Shown here in pieces: positions 23,466-36,516 of a stretch of 64,000 nt of DNA; position 1 is the first letter of the stretch, and each line of letters starts with the position of its first letter. A program made the translations under genes and the position numbers. Location of the stretch: the NCBI GenBank assembly GCA_963170055.1, contig CAUJGJ010000444.1, positions 7,700,618 to 7,764,617 on the forward strand, given 5' to 3'. Origin of the DNA: Halisarca cf. caerulea. Its lineage: Eukaryota > Porifera > Demospongiae > Chondrillida > Halisarcidae. The notes below the pieces were generated by a model. It was not told the DNA's origin. It worked only from the letters and a program-made list of their open reading frames with translations, and searched no databases.

Positions 23466-26400
23466 CAAATAATTCTAACCAAAACTTTTGTGGTTGACAG
23501 CAATACTCATGTCAATCACTTGTGTGTCACTTGCGATTGCAGTTGGTACAGTTGTGGGTATACATGTGAAAATTCTACTAAAGGACTCCTTTAAAATGCA
23601 GCCACCTCCTTTAACATAACACCATTGTTCTGCCCAATTTAGCATCCCTCACATTGATGTGTACATGTAAAACCTCTGAAATGGTGTCCTTATAACGGAG
23701 GTTTCACACAGGCTCATTATAGCGGATTTTAGACAACTAAGAAAATGGCTGCTGCCAAAAAGGGGTGACAAATAAATCACAATTTTGACTCGCAGAAATA
23801 ATTTCTGGCTTATTTCAAATCTTCTACACATTTTAATGCTTATTGTCGAAATATTAAACCAAAAAACAAGCCCATATTGTATGCCAAAATAAGTAAATAA
23901 GAACCTATAAAAATACTGTTTTTGCGGTAAATGTTGATGTCCCGAACGTCTATAAGTGCTTCAATAGGGGCAAAACTAGTCTCAAATAAACGAGTAAAGT
24001 TGACTACATAAGGTATTCCTGAGCGGAAAATATATAACCCCAAATGACACAGATATAACCAAAAATGTACCTTTCCGCTGTAAAATAGTGAAAATTAAAC
24101 CATAAAAATGCTTATATCTTTTGCGTACCTGGTTATATTTTCTTCGCTCAAAATAAAGGAATGCACAAGGGTACTTCAAAATAGATTTTGCAGTCTCCGT
24201 CGCAAAGAAGGGCCATCTAGACGTGCGGATTCTACATTCTTTTTGAAACAAGTTCAAAGCCGCCATTTTAATGTGACATCATTGATGACGTTATGTATCA
24301 TTCCAAGATGGTTGCGGGCATGAAAATTTGCTATGTTACTGTTATAGTTTCGATATCAAAGTTAGTTTCGTTGTTTTGTTTAGTTTTTCTCAGCGAAGGA
24401 AGTTGGATACTAAATCTTTAATTCTGATTGATCGATCTTTGTTTTTGAGCGATAATGGGTGAGTTAGTCGTTTTAACTGATCTTCGTATTATTATATTGT
24501 AAAATCCTCTCACTGTCACTATTAATAGGGCAACTCTTGACATTATTGTATGATTCTGATATTGTTTGGATACTTTAGTGAAATACCTAGGTTTCAGATA
24601 CCAATTTCGGGGATTTTTGGTGAATACCTTTGCGCGAATGGTCTTGATTGCAACTTTTGTGTACGCAAATTGTCCATATGTGGTATTTGATACTATTGAT
24701 CACCACATCCGTCTTTTAAAAACTTTAAAATGACAAATTTGGCGGCGCAAAAGTTTGAATCGTAACTCCCGCAATATGCAAACATTTCCCGCTACAGACA
24801 GAGATTATGCAACTTGTGATGACACATGTGACGTTTTCCTGAGAGGTAGTCATGACGTGTATGAAAAAGGTGACAAATTCCCTACATTCCAATACTTTGT
24901 CACCTAAAATCCCCACATTCTAAAATACGCTATAATGCCCCTGTGCACTGTATACACAATGCAAGCAAAACAGGGAATAGGATATCCACTACATACTACC
25001 ATTTTCAGTACCATACTGCCATATTTGATACAGCTAGTTGCATACATTGCATACAGTAAATAGGGCATGCATAAACACATTATATTGTATGGGCTAAAAT
25101 TGTCATGGTTGGAAACTTCTGCACAACTTTTTGATTTTAGCAATTTTTGCATTAGTTTATTTACTGACGGCCATGTTTTGCCACTGCACAAAAGCCCAAT
25201 CCAAATTCATGGGAATAAACTTCCATAGATGGCTCCAACCTACAATATCTGTAAATGTAAAACCCTGCAAAAAATTGAAGTACACACAACACATCTATTC
25301 TACCCTACATGTTTTACAAAATGTGTCAGATCACTACAAAATGTGCAAGATCAACTGATATCGGATAAATCAAGCAAGCTGTAAACAAATTAATGCAGGT
25401 AAGGAGGGAACACGTTTGTGAGAAGCATGATGTTCAGATACATTGATGTTGGAAAATCACATTATACTATACACTTGCTCTACAGGATCATGCAATTGTT
25501 GATGGCCCCCATGAGAAAGATAGATTGTGTGTAAGATACATCATCTACACCCCCAGGAACATACACAGGCAAACACATGGACACACCCACATACACACAT
25601 ATACAGTAGTACATCACATGTATGTTTCTGGTGTTCATACTCACGTAATTGTTGGCCTCAAAAAGATACTGGGCCCCCGATCCCAGAGTAACTCTGAAAA
25701 CATGTGGACGCTTTTTGTAGTCGTGGGCCACATCACATCTTGCTCCCCTCAGAAACAAAGAAGAGGCACTGGTATCTCGACCCTGAAAAGGAACAAGTGA
25801 TTTGAGTTAAAAACTCGTGGGGGCTGCCGCCCCACATGCTTGAATCACTTGCAAAGCATTGAGGTGTAAGTGCACAGCTGAACATTCATTGAACATAGTT
25901 TTTATTGTAACTGGACAATTGTTTTGAAAACAATTGCCATATTTGGCCATTGTTTTCAAAACAATTCCTATAAATCATTCCAGTATAAATGCATACTTCT
26001 CTATTACTATTATATAAATTTTCTATTACAAGACTTTCCTTCAAATCAATATTATATATCAGACAAGCGTTACACACCAACAGTCCAAATGAAAACAATA
26101 TAGGGGCTGCCTGTGGCAGCCTCTAAAAGCCACACCTCTTACAGGTAAGCAATTCATGGTACAATTTGACATATCCATAGAGCAACAAACAATACAAGAT
26201 GAGAAAGTGGAGCATGAAGTGGGTACTGGTGTATTGGCTGCAAGCATTATATGTGCCACTAGTCCAAGTTTACATATGAATGTACAAATTTTACTTCAGT
26301 GCTTCTAATAGCTGATGCACAGGGCACTCACAGAGACATAAATTTCAGAATCAATTGAAATACAAATAGAAAACAGTAATCTGATTATGAGAAATTCTCA

Positions 26401-27866
26401 AAACCGCAAGACAGACTCCACAATTTTCACTCACCATCAATGCATGTTTGGCATCCTTGTAAAATGCAATTTGACCCTGATATACAACTGTGTGGAACAG
26501 CTTCCATGATCTATTAGGGAAATACACATACGCAGAAAATATGCAGTTAAAATCCAGTGTCATCTGAGTAGATCAAACCATGGAGACTAATAATATTCAT
26601 ATTTATGTACACATTTAAAGTAGGAAGGTGCATCGAAGTTGGTAAACATGCAGTGCATGTAACATGAAAGCAACATTCCAACATACTTAGTTCAGTTCCA
26701 TACCTAATAAGAACACAAAGTATATTACTTTTAGGGTTACACTCAAACAAGTTTAGTGACTAAACCAACAAAAACACACATGCTGGTGGTTTGTATGGGT
26801 TAATCACTAAGCATGAGGAGTCATAGACTATACAAAATCCAAGAGCAGAGCTTAATGGCATGCTTAGTCCATAACCCAGAGATTATAGTGATTGTCTGGC
26901 TTATGTTACGATGCAGGAATGCTTTATATTCAGTGCAATCACTCTACCTGTGCCAACTGCAAGTTGGGATTAGTTGTGAATCCACAAAACACATAAAACA
27001 AGTGATTTGAGTTTAAAAACTTATGGGGCGCCTATGGCCCTGGAAACTCGAATCCCTTAGAAATTGTCATTATTTAAACCAACACTTCGAAGAACTCTTC
27101 TGGTCTAAAAGACTCTTCGTTGATGAAATCTGGAACAAACAAATGAATTTCACCGGAATCTAGCTGAAAGATTTGTACCAACTTAACGTCCGCCATGTTG
27201 TTGACATATATATATGTATATAGACATTGTTCCAGATGTTCCGGACACTTCCGGTGAAGTAAAAACAATATAAGGGGGAAGGCGGCCAAAAATGACTTGT
27301 GTAAAGTGCAGATCCATAAAGTTTCATCCTGAAAATTATGAGTGCATAATTACAGAAAGTACATTCTATTAGGGGGACAAAGCATCCATTACCTTCTAGA
27401 GGCCTTTTTGTCCCAGGTTTCCATCACATGTTTTCTGAACAGTCTCCCCTCATATCTCTCAATGATGGAAGACAAGGAGCCCACACTGTAAAGCATCTCA
27501 TCCTGCAGTAAAGACGGATCTTCGGGGTTCTCATCAGGTGGAAATAGGTCCTGATTCACATTCTCAGTATGCAGAACATGATGCACAGTATTATCATTAC
27601 CCTGCTGGGCTGCATAGAACAACAGGAAAAGAGAAAATGAATATATACATTCATGCTTTCTACAAAGGTCCCAAAACTAGAAAGCACTTAGCAAACAAGC
27701 CATTTGAATTCAAAACATTCAGCCATCTATGGCCCTGGAAACTCAAATCGCTATTATTCATAAAACTAACCCACAAATTTCATCCAAAGATAGTTGACAA
27801 ATTAAGTCCAAGTTGTTGACATTATATATATATATATTGATATTATATATCTAGCTATCTATATCT

Positions 27867-27897
<31 letters not shown>

Positions 27898-29575
27898 TAT
27901 ATATATATATCATATACACACACACACATATATGCATGGACATTATTCCGGACATTCCAGACACTTCTGGTGAAGTAAAACAATATAGGGCTGCATTCTG
28001 ATGAAATTTCTGGTATGTTATTAATTTGGTGGTAGTTATCACTTTGTTAAGCACACAAACTACATAATTGCAATTGCAATGCTAATAAAATCATACACAT
28101 TGGAAAAAAGGACAGTAATTCAGTTGTGGTCCTGCAATCCGGCTCAATTCAGTGCACAAAAAGCTGCTGGATTAACAAATTAACATTAACAAATGGTCTC
28201 ACAATGCCCAGTGAACATTGGGTACACATTTCCACTGGCTGGATAGCAAAGGTTGTGGATTATCAAAGGCCAGATTAAAGAGACTGTAGTAACTGTAGCT
28301 GCTACAGTGAACCTTTGTAATCTGACACCTTCATAATCCAACATCCTCTCTAATCTGACCATCTTATGTGGTACTTAAAGTACACCAAGAGCCACTCCGC
28401 AATCCAATAACCTTCTAATCTGATATTTTTTTCAAGTCTCATTGAGTGTCAGATTAGAGAGGTTTACTGTAGGAGTAAACTCGAAACACATTCTGCAGCA
28501 AACACTGGGGGTTTAACCTTTGGAAGGCTGAGTTTTCTTAGTGTTGCGCCAAGACCAAATCGATCCCTTGCCCCTTTGCTCTGACACAACATGGAATAAA
28601 TTCTCCATAGCTTGATGGGTGTCCTCAAAACCACTGCCGGCATTTTCAAAAGAATCTAGTGACAAAACCTCCTCATCCAACATTGCCTCATATTCTGGAG
28701 GATAAAAGTAGGGCTCTGGGTCCACAGGAGAAAATTTCACCGTCTTCCTGTCATTATCATCATCAGACGCTTCAGATTTTAGAAGATACTCGACCCGATC
28801 AGGGAAATTGGAGCCTCTGTCTGGCAGTAAAACAGCATGTGAACGTTCAATGACTGCTGGACTGCTGATCAAAGCTTCGTTCCTGCGAAAACTCCGTTCA
28901 CGCACAATCGATGACAGAATGGGAGAATCTGCAAAAATTGCAGAGCCAAAAACGTCCTCCCACTGCACTTTGAAGTGACTGTCTTGTAAAACAACACGTA
29001 CAACTTCTTCCTCAGAAACCTGCTCCATGTACTGTGATTGCATACTACGTGTCTCTTTTACTGGACTTGAAGCTAAATATTTGTCTGATTCATTCAATTC
29101 TACTTCAGGTCGAACAGTGAGTAATTTTGGTCTCTTGAGTATTCCTTTAGGCATAGCTGGTTTGTTCACTAGATCACCATCCTTACAGACAGCAAAACGG
29201 TCCTCAGGTTCAAAAGTAGCCAATTCATGGGGCTTCCAGCGAAGAAACTCAAAATCAGCTTCCGATGGGGTATCAAGAGTTATATCTTCAAATACATCTA
29301 TTTCCTGCATCACAGAAAAACACAAAAGTGCAAGTGAAAATCTTAGGATGGTATGGAAGTAGAGAAAAGCCTAATGCCCAAAGAATATCAAATTAAACCT
29401 TGCAGAAAATGTCCTACAGCCACTACAATTACCCCACATAGCATTTACAAAAATAGGAGAGTAACCCCAAGTCATGATGCAATGCATTAGACACAGCATT
29501 GTGACAAATATTGGCAAAAAATCATACATAAGATTGGACCCATTTCAGACAGTGCCTCACACACACACACATGCA

Positions 29576-29616
<41 letters not shown>

Positions 29617-32600
29617 GCACACACACAAACAGTAAACCATGAAATACAAGCAACAAAGGTATCGAAAGCAGGCAAAAGGTTCAGCTTTCAAGAGCATCTA
29701 TAAATACAGTCTTTTCATGGAATAGATGAGCAAACCTTCAGTCACCCTAGGGGTTGTGTGCCCTGGATAGTTACTTACATATGATCTGTATAGCTAGCTC
29801 TCTCTCGAAGCATAATATTCTACCTGTGCTCTATTATGCTGTATGTGAGCATTGTGAAATCCTTCTTCAAATACAGCATATTACTAGCACATGCTACTGG
29901 TAGACATCCCTTGTAGTCAACATAGCACCATTTTGCAACATGTAACACAGTGAATTTTCATTATTCTACCACTGCTTTAACCACCAAACCTTTTCATCCA
30001 CCATCAATTTTGTGAAAAATTGAATAAAAAGGCTGCAATTTGATTAGGATAATCCACCAAACTCATTAATTCACCCAAATTTTTCAAAGCAAATAGTGCT
30101 GGATTAACGAGAATTACTGTATAGCTTACATGCGTGTCTAAATGGAGTGCACACATACCTCTTTGACAGGTTTACCAAGTTGCTGAACAACATCCTGTTT
30201 AGCTGCTAGGGCAGTCTCTACAAGAGAGAGGGCTCTATCTACTGTACCACTGTCATCAGTACTCTCTTCAGGAAGTAGTGAATTGAGGTCCATTTCAGTC
30301 AGTAATTGCTCTGCATGCTGAACTAAGACTTCGCTCCTCAATGCCTGATAGCCTTGAAAGACATAGATTGCAAAATAAAGCACCAAATGCAAATTTTCAA
30401 TGCACATACAACAGACATTAATACATGAACCCAATGCTATGTGTGTACATACGTATATGTGTCATGGTGCGGGGGCAAAAGTTGGGTGGATCAAAGAGTA
30501 CCGCGGGCTTACATCCACGATGTAGCCCTGCTACTCTGATGTAGCCCAGGTCAAGGGTCTTGTCAATCTCCTGCCAGCCAAAACCCATTCATGCCTCATT
30601 AATTAGTAGTTGTCAATTGTCACATTTTGCAGTGTTTTGCTTCACCATGACACATAATAGTTGTATCCTGCCTTGGTGTGCTACAGCAGCATAAAGTGCC
30701 AATTAATTGACCTCGGGCTGCGCCCTCAGTCAATTAATTAGCACTTTATGGCTGCTGTAGCACACCAAGGCAGGATACAACTATTACATATAGTACCTAA
30801 ACATTATTCATATATAGGAACAACAACATACGATGTTGTGCGGACTTTCGGGTATTCACAAGACTATGTGAAAATCACTTTTTGAATGATTAGCCCAGTA
30901 TTTCTGTACATAACATGCATGTCTTTTCACACACCAATCACCTTATTTCATTAACAATGGCTATTATATCCCCCAAACTGATTAAATATTATCATTGTTT
31001 TGAAATTCTGATCTCTCATTTTATTTTATTTATTGCTGCATCTCTAATTTTTTTGGAATCTTTTGTACTTTCTCCGTGTTTCTTGTGTGTGGCCTTTGTC
31101 CTATTTTCCCCTTGTTTTTCTTTTCTGGGTGCCACTTATACTAGCCTCTGGCTAAAGGTTCCCCAGATGAAATAAGAATACCTGATACCTGATACCTGAT
31201 AGGACCTATGTAACTCCAACACACAAGGTATTACACACAAGTGGAAACAGATACACACACAAAAACATACACACACACACATATGGTACTTTCCATAGAA
31301 AGTTTAATGCTTTTGATCGTTAGGTCGGTCGTTAGGTCAACAGTCGTTCAGCAGCAGTCGTGTATGTGATATTGAAATATGTAAGCATAGTTGCGCAAGT
31401 CTTGTTTCAGTAGTGTAGTGAAATGGGATTTTAGCGAGTACCAGAGGTTTCTTAAGCTATCGATTATGGTCTGTTCTGATTATACGAAGCAATGAATACT
31501 TGATCTAAAAGTTTCACAGAAATTCTTGAAGTCTAACTTAATACGCGTTTTGTTCTCAGATGCCTTCGCTGATGGTCATCCCGTGGCTTCAGCTAACCAA
31601 ATAAGAATGTCTCATCTCCCCCCCAGCGATGGTTAATAACCGTATTTGTGTTAAAAATATCAAGAAGTAGGCTGCCTAAAGGCTTCAAACTAACTAGAAC
31701 TTGACTAGTGGCCTTGCACAATCAACCTAACCATGTGGTCGTGAAGTAAGTGGTCAGTCAACGGTCAGTCAGGCGGTCGTCACCCGGTTGGTCGGTCGAA
31801 ATCGTTAAAATTTCTATGGAAAGTACCGTACATACATAAACACACACACACACACACACACAAGTAATAAGAGTGCTTTGAATGTTTCATCCTACCAGTA
31901 TGAAGAATAATACAGTAGAACCACTATAATTTGACACTCTGTGGGCAACAAACAAGGTGTTAAGACTGAGCAATAGCACCAAACAACTCCACATTATCCA
32001 TATGCAGTGAAGCCTGTCGTAAAGACTACTTGCACAGAAGGACCACCTGTCTATGAAGACCATAGTGGCCTAGTCCAGAAACCACTACAGCAAGGCAATC
32101 ACATCTCTACATCAGGACAACCTCTCTATAGAGACCACGGTTACCTGGTCTCATGAGTGGTCTATATGTACAGGTTTCACGGTATGGCAACATACTGTCA
32201 GTCAGCTCCTGCTTTCTGGTCTCCCAGAAGAGGCGCACTTCTGACCACAATTCCCTCAGCTTCAGAAATATTGGGGTAATCATCTCACGGGATGGCTTGT
32301 AGTACACGAGTCCTCGCCACATCATTGATGCATCCTTCAGCAGAATGCGCGTTTCCACAGCTACAGTTGAAATTGTACTGACAGCCTCTTTGTGTTGTAT
32401 AATTGCTCTTCGTAGTGAATATTCAGAACTAAACCAGACAAGGAAGAGCATCAACTAAACTGCAACACAAACTAAAGTATACATACCGTATAGGTGCTAA
32501 CTTTTGTGGGACGTATATTGTGTGAATCAAGAACTTGGGTGAAATTCATGACTTTATTTTTGCAAATGGACCAGTCTCTACTTACAAATATTAGACAAAC

Positions 32601-33478
32601 AGACTATGTATCTAACCAAATATTTGTGAATGCTGGTTCATTCATGAAATTCGTGAAAATAAAGTCTAGCAAAATTAGCACCTATACAGTACAGTACTAC
32701 ACACCTTTCATCATAGGGTTCATCCATAATTACAAGCAAAAACTCCACACTAGATACTGTAACATCAGCTCTTGTGGACAGCTTGAAATAGCCCAAAAAC
32801 TTCAAGTTCCTTTCCTTCTCACTGCTGTACAAACCCATGTATTTGCTCCAAATTGACTGGAAGAAATGGAAATAAGAATGTGGGGTAGCAAGTTTGAAAC
32901 ACACCATGTACATGCTACACACACACACACACACACGCACACATACACACACATGCACACATCACACACACGCGCACGTACGCATGCACGCAAGCACACA
33001 CATACACACACACACACACACACAGAGGCACACACGCATGCATGCACGTACACACACATACACACACACATTGTAGAACAGTGATACACACCAGCCTGTG
33101 CTTCTATGAGATGTGTAGGCAGCAAACCTATAGTATATTAGCACTTGTTTCTTTAAAATGGTAGATTTAAAGTGTTTTCAAATAACATATTGTAAAACAT
33201 TTTGCAACAAATCAAAAGAGCAGACACATTCACACATAATCTGTCATCTTGTCATCCCACTGTATATTCTACCCTGCACAGTACACAACTCACGTCTAGC
33301 TGCTTTTGGTCTGACTGGAGGAATGTCCTACCAACTTCATGCGGAGGTGTGACGTCAATCAACTCAACAGTTTTCCTCTGGATTGAAGTATACTACAGAA
33401 GAATGAGGCACAACTAGCAATTCATACTGCTCATAGTGTGCATATATGTTGTAAGATAAAGTACACACCCATAGTGGT

Positions 33479-33515
<37 letters not shown>

Positions 33516-36462
33516 AACAAACATACACACACATACATACATACACACACACATACACACATACACAGTACATATACGGTAATTAACAGCAATTCAGGCT
33601 GTGCATAATGCGAATATGTAGTTATCTCCCGATGATGTTATATGTTAAAGGAGCTGCTAGAGTAGTAAATTTTCTTGCCCCCTATGTAGTGATGTGGTGA
33701 CTACTACAGAAATGTAGTACACAGTCATCCACAGCAGTAAACATATGCATTCATTGTAAGTATATAAGTATATTAGGTACATCCACAGTCCAAAGAGATT
33801 CCAGTGGACAAGAAGGAAGTTTTGAGTGGAAATTATTAGTTCAAGGCTTACAATTATTGTGAAGTGACAATTGTGTTTGTTCATATTGTGCTGTAGCTAT
33901 CACTAGTACCTGTTTTTCCAGTGAATTCTGTTCTGCTGAAGTACGCAAGAGTCTCAGGGACACTTGTAGTTCTGATAGCTCGTCACTGCTCTCCACTTCC
34001 CGCTCTAGGCAGACCTTAACGTCTTTTGTGAGGTCCTCAATTGCAAAAAGATGGTACCTTATTGACAGCTGAAGCTCTTGGCCCTAAAGACAAAGAGGCA
34101 ACAAAGAAATCATTTCAAATGAGGTAGTAGAGACTTTGACTACATGAAGTACCTTACACACATTATATACAGATGATACTGATACAAGTTATTGATCTGT
34201 AATATTAATAGGTTACCACATGCCTCTAGGGTATTGTACAGTGGAATCTCCGATAGAGGACGCTCTGAAATAAGGACAATCTCCCTACAAAGGACACAGC
34301 TTGAGACCCCAAAATATTTTCTCCCTATAGTTTCAATACATTTTGGACTTCCCAATTAAGGACACCTTCCTTACAAAGGACAAAATGATTGTCCCAAAGT
34401 GTCCTTTATTCGGAGATTCCACTGTATTTACTGCTCAAGCCTGAGTGCCCAAAGGCATGTGCAGTAAATACCATACCTCCTCAGTGAGGCATGTAGTAGT
34501 CTATTTGGATGTGTTTTATCTTTGAACATTGATCTAGCATGTCAAAGAATTTCTACAATCATCTTCATGACCGTTTTGGACTGGATGTAACATGTATCAG
34601 TTACAAGAAGAAATGAAGAGAAGCTGAGTGGTTCAAGCAACCACTCAGCTCAATTCTTAGTTTTAGCTGGGTGTGCCTGAATAAGCCCAAGTGGGTGAAA
34701 ATTGTACAACTGAATAATTGTTTGATTGAAAAATTGGGACACATGTTATCTGTCCAAAGATAAAACACATCCAAATTGATCTAGCATGAATTTCTGCAAC
34801 TATGCAGTGTTTCCCACAGAAAGAAATTGCAACAGGGTGCTAGGGGGATCCACACGATAAATCATCAACTGTTTTACTGTATACTCATGTTTTTTCTGGA
34901 AAAGATGTTAGGGTATATAGAATATTGTTATTCTGCAGTATTAAACACTACTGGCAAAAGAGGTTTCAGTATCACATTATTCAGCTCTTTTAAAAAATTT
35001 TGCTGCTAGAAAAGCAACAGGGTGCTGTACCCTGTTCCAGATATACTGGAGAAATACTGTTGTGTAGTAACCTATTTGTTGCTAAATAAATGCTTTGAAA
35101 AGAGGAAAACAGCTCCTAGAATAGACACACACACACACACATACACACATACACACACACACACACACATACACACATACACACGCACACACATACACAG
35201 ATACATGCATACATACACACAGTGAGGTCTTACGTACAGATAATAGGGAGTTGAGTCTCTCTGCATACTCTTCATAGTCATTCCTCAGAGTGATGTAGAT
35301 GTGATGCACTCCTCTTGAAAATGTTGGGCAACTCTCAACCATATCCTGTACACGCACCTCCCATTCGTCAACACTAGTCTTGGCAACAGTCAGTGTGGTT
35401 GCCACACAGTTTTTGAAATGAACAAGGTAACCCTAAAAGTAAATTTTGCAACAAGAAACGGTATTGTAGAGAATACTAAAAGCAAAATGAATATTCATGC
35501 TAATACCAAACTCGTTATCAGAAAACATTGTAGGATATACTGAGTTAATCACAAAAGAAATTATTGCACCAATACTCTTTCAAGTTCAAATTAAATTGAA
35601 TGGTCCTGTCTAAGTTGAGTTGAATCACAAAAGCCATGTAACAGGTTTTATCCAAATAAATGAAGTAATTGCATGCTCTTGTATTTTGATAGACCAGTGA
35701 AAATACAATAATTGGTCCCCTACACCATTATTTCAACACACTTGCTAACCCACCAAACAAAGTTTACAAATATACAATACTATACCAGCCACTCATGTCT
35801 GCCTCAAAACTGTGACAATTGCGATAGGTTATCGAGATTTCCCTGTACAAAACACTACAGTAGCCTTCCATCCCCATGCATGCACACAGATAAAAACTAC
35901 TAAAAACTACTGTCAAGCAAACACATTTTCCACAACAACTCCAAACATGGCACAAGAAAGCAACATGAGGACATGAGGTAATTACTCAACACGAGGAAGC
36001 TCAAAAGAAGGACATAACTTTAGGACACATCAGAAGAACAGCATACTTCAGCAATCTCCACACTGTGAGGGATCCTGAATCTGTTGAGCTTGTTTTTCTT
36101 CTCCACAAGCCACACAGCAAATACATCGGCCCACTCTGAGAAAGAGCTAGCTTTCAGTGTTTCACACAATAGCAATATTCTCTCCTGCATCAGTGTGCTC
36201 AGTAAGTTATACATTTCAACAACTAGTGATACTTTTTCACGTGGCACGAAAGTTGTGGCCACTTTGATACTATCTCTATCATCATCCTTAGGTATGTCAA
36301 GCGACTTGTACAACTCATCAGCCTCCGAGACAATGCCCTCAATGTAATGTAACTGGTGAGCCACATCTATTGAGCCCTGTATACAAAAATACATTATGAT
36401 ATGCCACATGCTGGATTAGGAAATTGTGCAACATAGCAGGCGTACAAGATTCATAATGACCA

Positions 36463-36516
<54 letters not shown>

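Noticed and set aside
32145..32195. Beta-spectrin exon extended to 32145
   Set aside because: The added codons come from a MITE and the donor at 32195 is the better consensus; reported as possible alternative splicing.
32802..33144. Cys/Val- and His/Thr-rich ORFs here and at 22459, 29487, 33364, 35072 and 57426-57766
   Set aside because: Shadows of (CA)n/(GT)n microsatellites.
34620..34770. Hammerhead ribozyme associated with the Penelope-like repeat
   Set aside because: The 12-bp hairpin is present but no conserved CTGATGA/GAAA core was found.
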